This document shows, piece by piece, positions 1 through 8,598 of a DNA stretch of 37,970 nucleotides (positions within the stretch are counted from its first letter, which is position 1; every line of letters begins with the position of its first letter). The translations under genes were made by a program, and so were the position numbers. Below the pieces are notes generated by a model. That model was not told the DNA's origin, did no database searches, and saw only the letters and a list, made by a program, of their open reading frames with translations. The DNA comes from Candidatus Uhrbacteria bacterium RIFOXYB12_FULL_58_10 (GTDB lineage Bacteria > Patescibacteriota > Patescibacteriia > UBA9934 > GWF2-40-263): NCBI GenBank assembly GCA_943357025.1, contig CALRGA010000005.1, positions 1 through 37,970 of the forward strand. Reading direction: 5' to 3'.

Positions 1-1
1 T

Positions 2-127
2 CGCGGCGTGTACGACACGCAGGGAGTCGCCGACCGTCGCAAGGGACGCTCGCTCTACGGCCAGAAGAAGCCGAAGGCCGGAGCGGCCGCGAAGGGAGCC
101 AAGGGTGGCAAGCCGGGCAAGAAATAA
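2..127 (+). CDS. rpsL: 30S ribosomal protein S12, C-terminal fragment (5' truncated by window)
   Basis: Frame-2 translation RGVYDTQGVADRRKGRSLYGQKKPKAG...KK* matches the S12 C-terminus; upstream of rpsG/fusA. Confidence 0.9.
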   Translation, partial: RGVYDTQGVADRRKGRSLYGQKKPKAGAAAKGAKGGKPGKK

Positions 128-202
128 ATTTAATCACGTCTCCGACGGAGTACTCCCCACGCAGGGAGGAAGGTGCCGGTCGGAGACATTTTCTCTAAAC
201 AT

Positions 203-670
203 ATGCGCGGAAAACAAGCGGTGCGACGTCAGATTACCCCGGACCCGAAGTTTAACAACGAGAACGTGGCCCGCTTCACCAACCTGGTGATGCACGACGG
301 CAAGAAGAGCACCGCCATGCGCGTGATCTACGATTGCTTCGACATCATGGAGAAGAAAACGTCGTCGAGCCCGGTGGAGACCTTCGAGAACGCGCTCAAG
401 AACGTCATGCCGACGCTTGAGGTGAAGAGCAAACGCGTGGGAGGAGCCAACTACCAGGTTCCGATGCCGGTTCGCGGCGAGCGCCGCTTCATGCTGGCCG
501 CCCGCTGGATTCTCATTGCCACGCGCGCCAAAAAGGGCCGCCCGATGGCGCAGAAGCTTGCCGACGAGCTCATCGCCGCCTCGAAGAACGAGGGCGACGC
601 CGTCAAGAAGAAGGCTGACGTACAGCGCATGGCCGAGGCCAACCGCGCGTTCGCTCACTTTGCCCGCTAG
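203..670 (+). CDS. rpsG: 30S ribosomal protein S7
   Basis: MRGKQAVRRQITPDPKFNNENVARFTNLVMHDGKK...; ATG at 203 preferred over GTG at 173 by protein N-terminus. Confidence 0.95.
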   Translation: MRGKQAVRRQITPDPKFNNENVARFTNLVMHDGKKSTAMRVIYDCFDIMEKKTSSSPVETFENALKNVMPTLEVKSKRVGGANYQVPMPVRGERRFMLAARWILIATRAKKGRPMAQKLADELIAASKNEGDAVKKKADVQRMAEANRAFAHFAR

Positions 671-676
671 ACCCCT

Positions 677-2776
677 ATGCCCCGACAATACCCACTTGAA
701 AAAACACGCAACTTCGGAATCATCGCGCACATCGACGCCGGAAAGACCACGGTTTCCGAGCGCGTGCTGTTCTACACGGGCCGCTCGCACAAGATCGGCG
801 AGGTGCACGAGGGAGCCGCCGTCATGGACTGGATGGAACAGGAGCGCGAGCGCGGCATCACCATCACGGCCGCCGCCACCACCTGCTTCTGGAAGGACCA
901 CTGCATGAACCTCATCGACACCCCGGGACACATCGACTTCACCGTGGAGGTGAAGCGCTCCCTTCGCGTGCTTGACGGCGCGTGCGTCATCTTTGACGGC
1001 GTTGCCGGAGTGGAGCCGCAGTCCGAGACCAACTGGCGCTATGCCGACGACTACAACGTGCCGCGCCTCTGCTTCATCAACAAGCTCGACCGCACGGGCG
1101 CCGACTTCTACAAGGACCTGAAGTCGATCGCCGACCGCCTCACCAAGAAGGCGTACCCGCTCCAGCTTCCGATCGGAACAGAGGCCGATTTCGTCGGCGT
1201 CGTGGACCTTCTGAAGATGAAGGCGTTCTACTACCGCGACGACCAGGGCAAGGTCATCGACGAGCTCGAGATTCCGGAGGACATGAAGGCGATCTCGGCC
1301 GAGTATCACGGCAAGCTCATCGAGGCCATCTGCGCCTCCGATGACGCGCTCATGGCCATGTACCTCGCCGGCGAGGAGCCTGGCATCGACGCGCTCAAGG
1401 TCGCGCTGCGCAAGGCCACGATCAAGGTGGAAATCATCCCGGTGCTGTGCGGATCCGCGCTCAAGAACAAGGGCGTGCAGTTCATGCTCGACGCCATCAT
1501 CGACTATCTCCCAAGCCCGCTCGACATCCCGTCGGTCGTCGCGTACAACCCCGACAACCTCGAGGAGCGCGTCGAGCGCCTCACCTCCGACACCGCCCCG
1601 TTCTCCGCCCTCGCGTTCAAGATCGCCGCCGACCCGTTCGTGGGCAAGCTCGCCTTCTTCCGCGTGTACTCGGGTTCGGTGAAGGCTGGATCGTACGTGC
1701 TCAACCCGCTGAACGGCGAGCGCGAGCGCATCAGCCGCATCGTCCGCCTCCACGCCAACAAGCGCGAGGAAATTGACGAGGTGTTCGCCGGAGAGATTGC
1801 CGCGGCCGTGGGACTCAAGTCCACGTTCACGGGCCACACGCTCTGCGACGAGAACAACCCGGTGATCCTCGAGGCCATCGTGTTCCCGGAGCCGGTCATC
1901 TCCATCGCCATCGAACCGAAGACGAAGGTCGACCAGGAAAAGATGGGAACGGCCCTTCAGCGACTTGCCGAAGAGGATCCGACCTTCCGCGTCCGCACCG
2001 ACGACGAGACCAACCAGGTCATCATCTCCGGCATGGGCGAGCTTCACCTCGACATCATCGTCGACCGCATGCGCCGCGAGTACAAGGTGGAGGCCAACGT
2101 GGGCGCCCCGCAGGTCTCGTACCGCGAGACGATCAAGGCCGACATGGCCGAGGGAGAAGGAAAGTACATCAAGCAGACGGGAGGCCGCGGACAGTACGGC
2201 CACGCCTGCATCCGCCTCGAGAAGAACGAGGCCAACAAGGGCTACGAGTTCGAGGAGGAGATCAAGGGCGGCTCGGTGCCGCGCGAATTCTGGAACGCGA
2301 TCGACAAGGGAGCGCACGAGGCCGCCGACCGCGGCGTGCTCGCCGGCTACCCGGTGCTCGACGTGAAGGTGACGCTGACCGACGGCTCGTTCCACGACGT
2401 GGACTCCAACGAGGCGGCGTTCAAAATTGCCGGCTCCATGGCGTTCCAGGACGCGGCCCGCAAGGCCGGCCTGATCCTGCTCGAGCCGATGATGAGCGTG
2501 GAGGTCGTCATGCCGGAGGAGTACATGGGAACCATCGTGGGCGACCTGAACTCCAAGCGCGGACAGATCCAGGAGATGACCGAGCGCTCCGGCGTCAAGG
2601 TCATCACCGCCTTCGTCCCGCTCGCCGAGCTGTTCGGCTACGCGACGCAGTTGCGCTCCATCTCGCAGGGCCGCGGGTCCTACTCGATGCAGTTCGACCA
2701 CTACGAGGAGGTCCCGAGCAACGTCTCGAAGGAAATCATCGAGAAGCGTTCCGGAATGAACCGCCGCGTAACATAA
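677..2776 (+). CDS. fusA: Elongation factor G
   Basis: 699 aa, [36 protein letters not shown], full-length EF-G. Confidence 0.98.
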   Translation: MPRQYPLEKTRNFGIIAHIDAGKTTVSERVLFYTGRSHKIGEVHEGAAVMDWMEQERERGITITAAATTCFWKDHCMNLIDTPGHIDFTVEVKRSLRVLDGACVIFDGVAGVEPQSETNWRYADDYNVPRLCFINKLDRTGADFYKDLKSIADRLTKKAYPLQLPIGTEADFVGVVDLLKMKAFYYRDDQGKVIDELEIPEDMKAISAEYHGKLIEAICASDDALMAMYLAGEEPGIDALKVALRKATIKVEIIPVLCGSALKNKGVQFMLDAIIDYLPSPLDIPSVVAYNPDNLEERVERLTSDTAPFSALAFKIAADPFVGKLAFFRVYSGSVKAGSYVLNPLNGERERISRIVRLHANKREEIDEVFAGEIAAAVGLKSTFTGHTLCDENNPVILEAIVFPEPVISIAIEPKTKVDQEKMGTALQRLAEEDPTFRVRTDDETNQVIISGMGELHLDIIVDRMRREYKVEANVGAPQVSYRETIKADMAEGEGKYIKQTGGRGQYGHACIRLEKNEANKGYEFEEEIKGGSVPREFWNAIDKGAHEAADRGVLAGYPVLDVKVTLTDGSFHDVDSNEAAFKIAGSMAFQDAARKAGLILLEPMMSVEVVMPEEYMGTIVGDLNSKRGQIQEMTERSGVKVITAFVPLAELFGYATQLRSISQGRGSYSMQFDHYEEVPSNVSKEIIEKRSGMNRRVT

Positions 2777-2785
2777 GACGAATTA

Positions 2786-2818
2786 AAAACGACCCCGACG
2801 TTACGTCGGGGTCGTTTT
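2786..2818. terminator. Bidirectional intrinsic terminator between convergent fusA and methyltransferase genes
   Basis: AAAACGACCCCGACG-TTA-CGTCGGGGTCGTTTT, 15-bp perfect stem with A-run/T-run. Confidence 0.9.
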
Positions 2819-3349
2819 AACGTAGACATGAATCCTCCCGTGCTCCTCGCTTGGCTTCCAGTTCTCGAAACGGAAGTCGTTCGAGACGATGCGCGCGCCG
2901 GGTGGAAGTTCTTCCTGTAATTTGGTCTCGAGCTTTCGCATCGCGTACGGGACCTGGTACAGGAAGACGACCGTGCGGTCCGAGACGTTCGTTTTCCAGA
3001 ACGATTCCTTAACGAACCGCGCGTTCTTGAGGCCGAGGCGGTTGGAGGATCGTTGCGACAGCCTCACGAGCGCGCCGTTGATCTCGACGCCGAGCGCGTC
3101 GGCCACGCCTGCCTCGGCGGCGGCGATCACGATGCGGCCGTCGCCGGAGCCGAGGTCGGTTACCTTGTCCGAGGCGACGAGCTTGGCGATGCGGATCATC
3201 TCGTCGACGTGCGCGTTCTGCGTGGGAACGTACGGGCCGCCGAAGTGGACGAGGGGGATGAGGAGCTGGACGACCCACCAGAATCCGAGGACGTTGATGA
3301 TGAGCAGGACGGCGAGGATGACAGAAAGGACGACGGTGATATAATCCAT
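2801..3349 (-). CDS. Membrane-anchored class I SAM-dependent methyltransferase, FAM173/ATPSc-KMT-like
   Basis: N-terminal TM helix (ITVVLSVILAVLLIINVLGFWWVV), SAM motif DLGSGDGRIVIAAAEAG, VFLYQVPYAMRKLETKLQEELPPGARIVSNDFRFENW. Confidence 0.75.
   Translation of the reverse strand: MDYITVVLSVILAVLLIINVLGFWWVVQLLIPLVHFGGPYVPTQNAHVDEMIRIAKLVASDKVTDLGSGDGRIVIAAAEAGVADALGVEINGALVRLSQRSSNRLGLKNARFVKESFWKTNVSDRTVVFLYQVPYAMRKLETKLQEELPPGARIVSNDFRFENWKPSEEHGRIHVYVKTTPT
3340..3345 (+). promoter_or_regulatory. Extended -10 (TGA-TATAAT) for the APH-family gene
   Basis: TGATATAAT, 9 nt before the ATG at 3355. Confidence 0.7.
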
Positions 3350-3354
3350 ACACT

Positions 3355-4368
3355 ATGATTCCACAAGACATTATCGACGCGTACGATTTCGGGACGATCA
3401 AGTCCGTGAAGCCGATCTCGGTCGGTTTGATTCATCAAACATACCAGATTTTAGCGAAAAACGGAACGTTCATCGCGCAGCGGCTGCATCCGGTGCTGGC
3501 GTCCGCGGCGATTGGGAAGGACTTTTTTGTCGTCACGACGTTTCTGAACGACAAGGGGTTTCCGGCGCCGAAGACGGTCGTCACGAAGAAGCTCCAGGTG
3601 CTTGCCAAGGACAAGGAGGGAAGGGTCTGGCGCGTACAGACGTTTTTGCCGGGCACGACGTTCACCGCGGTTCGCGACGCGAAGATGGCACGCGAGGCCG
3701 GGGCGATGTTCGGGCGGGTGCATAAGACGTTGGCGGGACTGAAGTACGAGTTCAAGTCGAAAAAGATCCTGCATGAAACGGAAAAGATTTTTGCGACGTT
3801 CGTGAAGGTCGTCAAGAAAAACTGGAAGAACCCGCTGCTCGACGACGTCGCAGAGGACGTCGCGTTCCTTGCGAACGAAATGCACAATGTTCTGCTGCCC
3901 GCGTCGCTGCCGTTGCGCGCGATCCACGGCGACCCGAAGATCTCGAACCTGCTGTACGACGAGAAGGGCCGCGCATCCGGCGTCGTCGACCTCGACACGT
4001 GCAATCGACGACCGTTGCTCGTCGAGACCGGCGACATGTTCCGGTCGTGGTGCGGCATGCAGGAGGACGACGCGAAGAACGTGTTTCGATTGGACATTTT
4101 TAAAGCGGGTTGGAATGGATACGCCAAGGCTGCCGACGGATTTATCTCGGCCCGGGAGAGAAAGCTCGTCCCAAAGTCCGTCGCCACGATCACGCTCGAG
4201 CTCGCCTCGCGCTTTCTCGCGGACTACTTCGAGGACAACTACTTCGGCTGGGACGAATCGCGCTATCCGTCGCGCCGCGCGCACAATCTTGCCAGGGCGC
4301 GGGGGCAGCTGGCGTTGTATCGCGACATTCAAAAGAAGAAAAAGAAGATGGAAGCGATCGTCGCGTAG
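3355..4368 (+). CDS. Aminoglycoside phosphotransferase (APH)-family kinase, NahK-like
   Basis: 337 aa; AIHGDPKISNLLYDEKGRASGVVDLDT catalytic/metal motifs, GDMFRSWC. Confidence 0.75.
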   Translation: MIPQDIIDAYDFGTIKSVKPISVGLIHQTYQILAKNGTFIAQRLHPVLASAAIGKDFFVVTTFLNDKGFPAPKTVVTKKLQVLAKDKEGRVWRVQTFLPGTTFTAVRDAKMAREAGAMFGRVHKTLAGLKYEFKSKKILHETEKIFATFVKVVKKNWKNPLLDDVAEDVAFLANEMHNVLLPASLPLRAIHGDPKISNLLYDEKGRASGVVDLDTCNRRPLLVETGDMFRSWCGMQEDDAKNVFRLDIFKAGWNGYAKAADGFISARERKLVPKSVATITLELASRFLADYFEDNYFGWDESRYPSRRAHNLARARGQLALYRDIQKKKKKMEAIVA

Positions 4369-4379
4369 ATCCTGCTGCG

Positions 4380-4408
4380 TTGACAAATATCGTCGGTTCG
4401 CGTAGGAT
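4380..4408 (+). promoter_or_regulatory. Sigma70-type promoter
   Basis: TTGACA-N17-TAGGAT; argues for the start at 4429 rather than 4411. Confidence 0.75.
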
Positions 4409-4428
4409 CCATGTTCGTTGGGGAATTC

Positions 4429-5199
4429 ATGGAACGACCTTCTTTTATCGGACTGATGGGGATACAGCGTCCCGAGGAGCGCGGGGAATTGTCCCGGCTC
4501 GCGCCTATGTTCGCGGATCGTCCGCACCGCCTGCTGCTTGGGACATACGCGGATTGGAAGACGCTGCACGGCGCGGCAAGCCGGCCGTTCCTGCCGTCGC
4601 GCGGTACGCTTGGCGCGATCTGCGAAACGGGCGGCGACACGGACGTTGCCGTGCACTTCACGCCGACGCCGGAACGATCGCTTGCGGAGCAGATGTACGA
4701 CCTGATGTCGTCCTGTCCGACCGTCTCCGTGCTGATCCTTCACGCCGTCTGGCCGAAACGCGACACGCTCGCGCGTTTCAAGGGACAATGGCCGAACACC
4801 CGCCTCGTGCTGTGGGTTTCGGAGGAATGTTTCATGGATCTCTCCGAGAGCACGTCGCGCGTGGCCCGTCGCGTGGCCGAGTACGCCAAAATTGGCGTCG
4901 TCGATTCCGTGATGTTCGACCTGGCATCGGGAAGCGGCGCGCCCATCGATAACGCGCGGGCCGTCATGACGCTGCGCCTGCTGCGACAGGCGGGCGTCAA
5001 CCTCCCGTTCGGCCTCGCCGGCGGACTTTCAACGGAACGGTTCGACGCCGGGTTCACGCGCGTCGTCCGCGAGTTCAACCCGCTCTCGCTCGTGGCCTCC
5101 CGCCACCTCCGCCACGACGGACGCATCGATTCGATTCTCGCCAGACAATTTGTCGAGCGTGCCCTGCTCGCCTCGTCCGCCCCCGCTTTCCAGACCTGA
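4429..5199 (+). CDS. Phosphoribosylanthranilate isomerase (TrpF)-like TIM-barrel protein
   Basis: MFDLASGSGAPID...FGLAGGLSTERF...LVASRHLRHDGRIDSILARQFV resembles the TrpF C-terminal half. Confidence 0.5.
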   Translation: MERPSFIGLMGIQRPEERGELSRLAPMFADRPHRLLLGTYADWKTLHGAASRPFLPSRGTLGAICETGGDTDVAVHFTPTPERSLAEQMYDLMSSCPTVSVLILHAVWPKRDTLARFKGQWPNTRLVLWVSEECFMDLSESTSRVARRVAEYAKIGVVDSVMFDLASGSGAPIDNARAVMTLRLLRQAGVNLPFGLAGGLSTERFDAGFTRVVREFNPLSLVASRHLRHDGRIDSILARQFVERALLASSAPAFQT

Positions 5200-5216
5200 T
5201 CGGTCTGGATTTTTTA
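5189..5216 (+). terminator. Intrinsic terminator overlapping the stop codon
   Basis: TCCAGACC-TGATC-GGTCTGGA followed by TTTTTT; TGA stop (5197-5199) in the loop. Confidence 0.85.
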
Positions 5217-5398
5217 TAGAAAATCGCCTCCCCGACAAGCGGTGAGGCGATTTCTTGTTGATTCAGAAGCTGAGAAGACCAGTTCAGGCTGTAATCAGTG
5301 TTACTAGATCCTGCGTGTTATCTTTCATCTTTCCTGTGACAATGTTCCTTTTGGGATACCTTTGAATCCTTGCCAGCGCTAGCTGTCTGGCCTCACAA
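5214..5398 (-). ncRNA. Candidate novel small RNA (possibly with a 14-codon ORF)
   Basis: Preceded by TTGACG-N17-TAGTAT with TGn (5405-5433, minus) and ended by a 10-bp GC hairpin; no annotated gene downstream on this strand. Confidence 0.45.
5221..5253. terminator. Hairpin, probable terminator of the minus-strand RNA candidate
   Basis: AAATCGCCTC...GAGGCGATTT, 10 bp; short T-tracts on both sides. Confidence 0.55.
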
Positions 5399-5404
5399 GA
5401 AGAA

Positions 5405-5433
5405 ATACTATCAGAGTTTGGCGTTTTCGTCAA
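5405..5433 (-). promoter_or_regulatory. Sigma70-type extended -10 promoter for the sRNA candidate
   Basis: Minus strand TTGACG-aaaacgccaaactctga-TAGTAT, 17-nt spacer, TGA before the -10. Confidence 0.7.
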
Positions 5434-5457
5434 GCGTTTTGGGGGTTGATTATATGT

Positions 5458-6639
5458 TTAATCGCTAAGATTAGCCATTCCGCAAGCCTTTTGAATGATC
5501 TCGGCTCCCTTGCGCGCGTCGGATTTCGTCAGATTTAGCATCGGGCTCAGGAACAGCGTCTTCAAATCCGTGAACTCGACCACCAGGCCGGCACGGTAGC
5601 ATTTCGCGGCGATGAGGACGACGATGGGGAGGCGAAATTCGATGGCGAGCGTCATGCCGATACCGCGGACGGCTTTGACCTTCTTCAGGGATTCGAGCGG
5701 CTTGAGGAGATCGAGGAGATACGCGCCGACCTCTGCCGCGTTTTCGGCGAGGTTGTCGCGGACGATGATCTCGACGTTCTTTTCGACGGCGGCGAGATCC
5801 TGGAATGCCCAGCCGAACGTTGGGTGCGACGGGATCCCACGCGCCTTTTTGAAGACGGATTCCGTGACCATCGTCGCGGCCATCGTCGCGTACCCTCCCG
5901 TAAACGACTTGCCGAGACAGAGAATGTCGGGCTCGATTCCCCAGAGCTCGGAACCGAAGAGTTTCCCGCATCGGCCCATGCAGGTGGCCACCTCGTCCAT
6001 GGCGAGGAGGACGCCGTATCGTCGGCAGAGCGACTGGACCGCCGGATAGAACGTCGGGGAGGGGATGAAGCATCCGGCGTTCGTCCACACCGGCTCGGAC
6101 AGGAATGCCGCCACGTCTCCGCGCGCGAACAGATCCTCGATCTCGCGGAGCGTCTCCGCCTCTTGCTTCGCGCTCTTCGGCATCCGGACTTTTGCGAACC
6201 CGTCGCACGGCGCGAGGACATTCCCGAACGCGTTTCCGACGCTTCCGGCGCCATACGTGTGGCCGTGGTACACCCCGTTGATCGTGACGATCACCGACTT
6301 CTTCGTCGCGGCCCGCGCGGCCTTGATGGCGAACTCGACCGCCTCGGACCCGGAGCAGGCGCGAAACACGCGATTGAGTTTTCCTGGCGCGAGCTCGATG
6401 AGGCGCGACGCGAATTTCTCATGGCGCTCCAGTCGAAACCACGGCGGGAGATGAAGCCCCTCGCGCGCCTGCGCCGAAATCGCCTCGGCCATCTCCCTGT
6501 TCTTCCACCCGACGGTCCCGACGCACCAGCCGGTTTGGAAGTCGAGGAACTTCCGACCTTTCCTGTCGAACAGATACGACCCGTTCCCGCGAACGAAGTT
6601 GACGGGGGCGGAGCCGTAGTCGGCGAGATGTTTTGACAT
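5458..6639 (-). CDS. Class III pyridoxal-phosphate aminotransferase
   Basis: MDEVATCMGRCGKLFG, PDILCLGKSFTGGY PLP lysine region, SGSEAVEFAIKAAR. Confidence 0.88.
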   Translation of the reverse strand: MSKHLADYGSAPVNFVRGNGSYLFDRKGRKFLDFQTGWCVGTVGWKNREMAEAISAQAREGLHLPPWFRLERHEKFASRLIELAPGKLNRVFRACSGSEAVEFAIKAARAATKKSVIVTINGVYHGHTYGAGSVGNAFGNVLAPCDGFAKVRMPKSAKQEAETLREIEDLFARGDVAAFLSEPVWTNAGCFIPSPTFYPAVQSLCRRYGVLLAMDEVATCMGRCGKLFGSELWGIEPDILCLGKSFTGGYATMAATMVTESVFKKARGIPSHPTFGWAFQDLAAVEKNVEIIVRDNLAENAAEVGAYLLDLLKPLESLKKVKAVRGIGMTLAIEFRLPIVVLIAAKCYRAGLVVEFTDLKTLFLSPMLNLTKSDARKGAEIIQKACGMANLSD

Positions 6640-6647
6640 ACGGTGGA

Positions 6648-6653
6648 AGTATA
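6648..6653 (-). promoter_or_regulatory. Extended -10 TGC-TATACT of the aminotransferase gene
   Basis: 8 nt between the -10 and the ATG. Confidence 0.7.
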
Positions 6654-6726
6654 GCAGATCGATTCTGGGGCGAGTAAGTATCCGTGATACAATCTATAAG
6701 TAAACGCAAACATTATTCTTATTCGT

Positions 6727-7698
6727 ATGAAGCGACTCCTTTCGTTCCTCGCGGCCGCGGCCATCGTGGCGCCGTCGTTCTTTCTCGTTCGTCCCGTTTC
6801 GGCCGCCGGGGCCGGGGACCTGATCCAGTGTCCGGATTTTTCCTCCGTCTACTATCTCGCCGAGGACGGCAACCGATACGTTTTTCCGAACGAGGGGATC
6901 TACTACTCCTGGTATCCGGATTTCTCGGACGTCGTAACCATTTCATGCGAGAGCCTCGCGACGTTCCCGTTGGGGGAGAGGCTTCCGTACCAGGCCGGGA
7001 CAAGACTTCTGAAGATTCCGAGCGTTCCGACGGTGTACGCGGTGGAGTCCGACGGCGTGCTGCGGCCCATTCCGAGCGAGGACGTCGCGGAAGACCTGTA
7101 CGGCGACGACTGGGCCGACCGCGTGGACGACCTTCCCGAGACCTTCTTTGGCGGATATGAGATTGGCGATGAGCTTGCCGAGGGCGAGCTGCCGGAGGGG
7201 ATGATCCTGGAGGACGAGGACGGAACGCTTCTGCGCGTCGACGACGACGGCGAGGCGCAGGAAATAGACGTCGTGCTCGACACCGACCAGGAGGACGTGT
7301 TTCAGGAAAACGCGATCTCCACGACGGGCCTGGAAGCGCGAATCGGAGCCCTGATCACGCGCATCGAGGTTCTTTCGAGCCAGATAGAGCGGCTTGCCGA
7401 ACTGCTGGCCAAGCTTTCGCTCGTGAAGGTCGACGTCGAGGACGAGGTTGAGATCGACGAGGTGGACGAGATCGAGTCCGGAAGGGACGCGCAGAAGCAC
7501 TCGCTCGACGCGATCGGCGACGCGAAGGAAGAGATCGCCGACGCGGAAGAGGAAATCGCGGACGACGAAGCTGATGCAGAGGACTCGGATGACGCGGAAG
7601 ACGAGGTCGACGCGGAGGACTCGAACGACGATGCCGACGACCAGGATTCGTCAGGATCGGGATCGGACGACGATTCCGAGTCTGAGGGCCGTGGCTGA
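6727..7698 (+). CDS. Secreted protein with CPR-type 'YYLAEDGNRYVFPNE...SWYPDFS' domain and acidic C-terminal tail
   Basis: Signal peptide MKRLLSFLAAAAIVAPSFFLVRPVSAAGA; coiled-coil-like segment; D/E/S-rich C-terminus. Confidence 0.8.
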   Translation: MKRLLSFLAAAAIVAPSFFLVRPVSAAGAGDLIQCPDFSSVYYLAEDGNRYVFPNEGIYYSWYPDFSDVVTISCESLATFPLGERLPYQAGTRLLKIPSVPTVYAVESDGVLRPIPSEDVAEDLYGDDWADRVDDLPETFFGGYEIGDELAEGELPEGMILEDEDGTLLRVDDDGEAQEIDVVLDTDQEDVFQENAISTTGLEARIGALITRIEVLSSQIERLAELLAKLSLVKVDVEDEVEIDEVDEIESGRDAQKHSLDAIGDAKEEIADAEEEIADDEADAEDSDDAEDEVDAEDSNDDADDQDSSGSGSDDDSESEGRG

Positions 7699-7706
7699 CA
7701 TGAGAA

Positions 7707-7735
7707 AAAGCGCGGCGGATTTTCCGCCGCGCTTT
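7707..7735 (+). terminator. Terminator hairpin
   Basis: AAAGCGCGGCGGA-TTT-TCCGCCGCGCTTT, 13-bp stem. Confidence 0.75.
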
Positions 7736-7816
7736 CGGTTGGATTCGTGAGAAGGGACGCGCCCGTGGACACGCGTCGAATTCCGTGCTAGCCTGGCCTT
7801 CCATGAAGGAGCGAAC

Positions 7817-8530
7817 ATGGACAATGGGAAGGCGATCAATCTTGATAGGGAAGTGCCGGAACTTGCGCGGGCCGTGGCCGTGGTTCGGGCGGGGCGCGGG
7901 ATCGAGGCGCTCGCGGAGTGGATAGTCGTCAAAACGGTGCGGGTCCTTGCCTGCGCGTTATTTGTCCTCTGGGGCGTCGGGTGCGCGGCGCTGGCGGTAT
8001 TCGCCGGCTCGGCCGGATACGTCGTTGCCGCGGCAATCGCCTGCGCGAACATGGCGATTATCCGACGGATGGCGCGCCACGCGCCGTCGATTCTTCCGGA
8101 CGATGACGACGAGGCCGACGCGAAGGATCCGCTGAGAGACGTTCCTTCCGGCTTCGCTCGCGTTCTGATCCTGGTCGTCTCGGCCACGGTCTTTCTCCCG
8201 GCGATCGCGGTCGGCATTCGGTGGCACACGGATGCCGTACTCAGAAGGTTTGACGAGAAACGCGCGAAGGCGGACACGGTCGTCGGCGATCCGCGGTGGC
8301 CGGCCATGGGAAGGCTGTTCGCGGCGCTGGAACGCCGAAACGAGCTTGCGCGGAAGGGAATCATCGTCGAATCCCACGCGACGACCGTCGCGGCGATGAT
8401 CGCGGAGACGAGGAATAATATGTATCTCCGTCCGCTCGGACGCGCGCACCTGCCGCTGCCCAACGGCTTCCTGAAAAACGTCGAGGATCTCGAGACCGCC
8501 ATGAGGAAACAATCCGACCGCGTCGACTGA
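7817..8530 (+). CDS. Hypothetical membrane protein
   Basis: Two hydrophobic regions; start preceded by SD-like AAGGAG. Confidence 0.75.
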   Translation: MDNGKAINLDREVPELARAVAVVRAGRGIEALAEWIVVKTVRVLACALFVLWGVGCAALAVFAGSAGYVVAAAIACANMAIIRRMARHAPSILPDDDDEADAKDPLRDVPSGFARVLILVVSATVFLPAIAVGIRWHTDAVLRRFDEKRAKADTVVGDPRWPAMGRLFAALERRNELARKGIIVESHATTVAAMIAETRNNMYLRPLGRAHLPLPNGFLKNVEDLETAMRKQSDRVD

Positions 8531-8541
8531 CGCGGTTTTTT
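8517..8541 (+). terminator. Intrinsic terminator overlapping the stop codon
   Basis: ACCGCGTC-GACT-GACGCGGT + TTTTT; TGA stop 8528-8530 lies in the hairpin. Confidence 0.8.
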
Positions 8542-8542
8542 A

Positions 8543-8570
8543 TTGACACCTCGTCCCCCTGGGTTAAACT
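8543..8570 (+). promoter_or_regulatory. Sigma70-type promoter directly after the terminator
   Basis: TTGACA-N16-TAAACT. Confidence 0.6.
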
Positions 8571-8598
8571 ACGAACAAAATCGGATAATATCATTTCT

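Noticed and set aside
134-2701. 855-aa minus-strand ORF opposite rpsG/fusA
   Set aside because: Antisense shadow ORF of a high-GC coding region; low-complexity translation, opposite unmistakable S7 and EF-G
4411-4431. ATG at 4411 as start of the TrpF-like gene
   Set aside because: Only 2 nt downstream of the TAGGAT -10, so upstream of the expected TSS; ATG at 4429 fits better
7302-7772. Ser/Ala-rich minus-strand ORF
   Set aside because: Antisense of the acidic tail codons of the secreted protein
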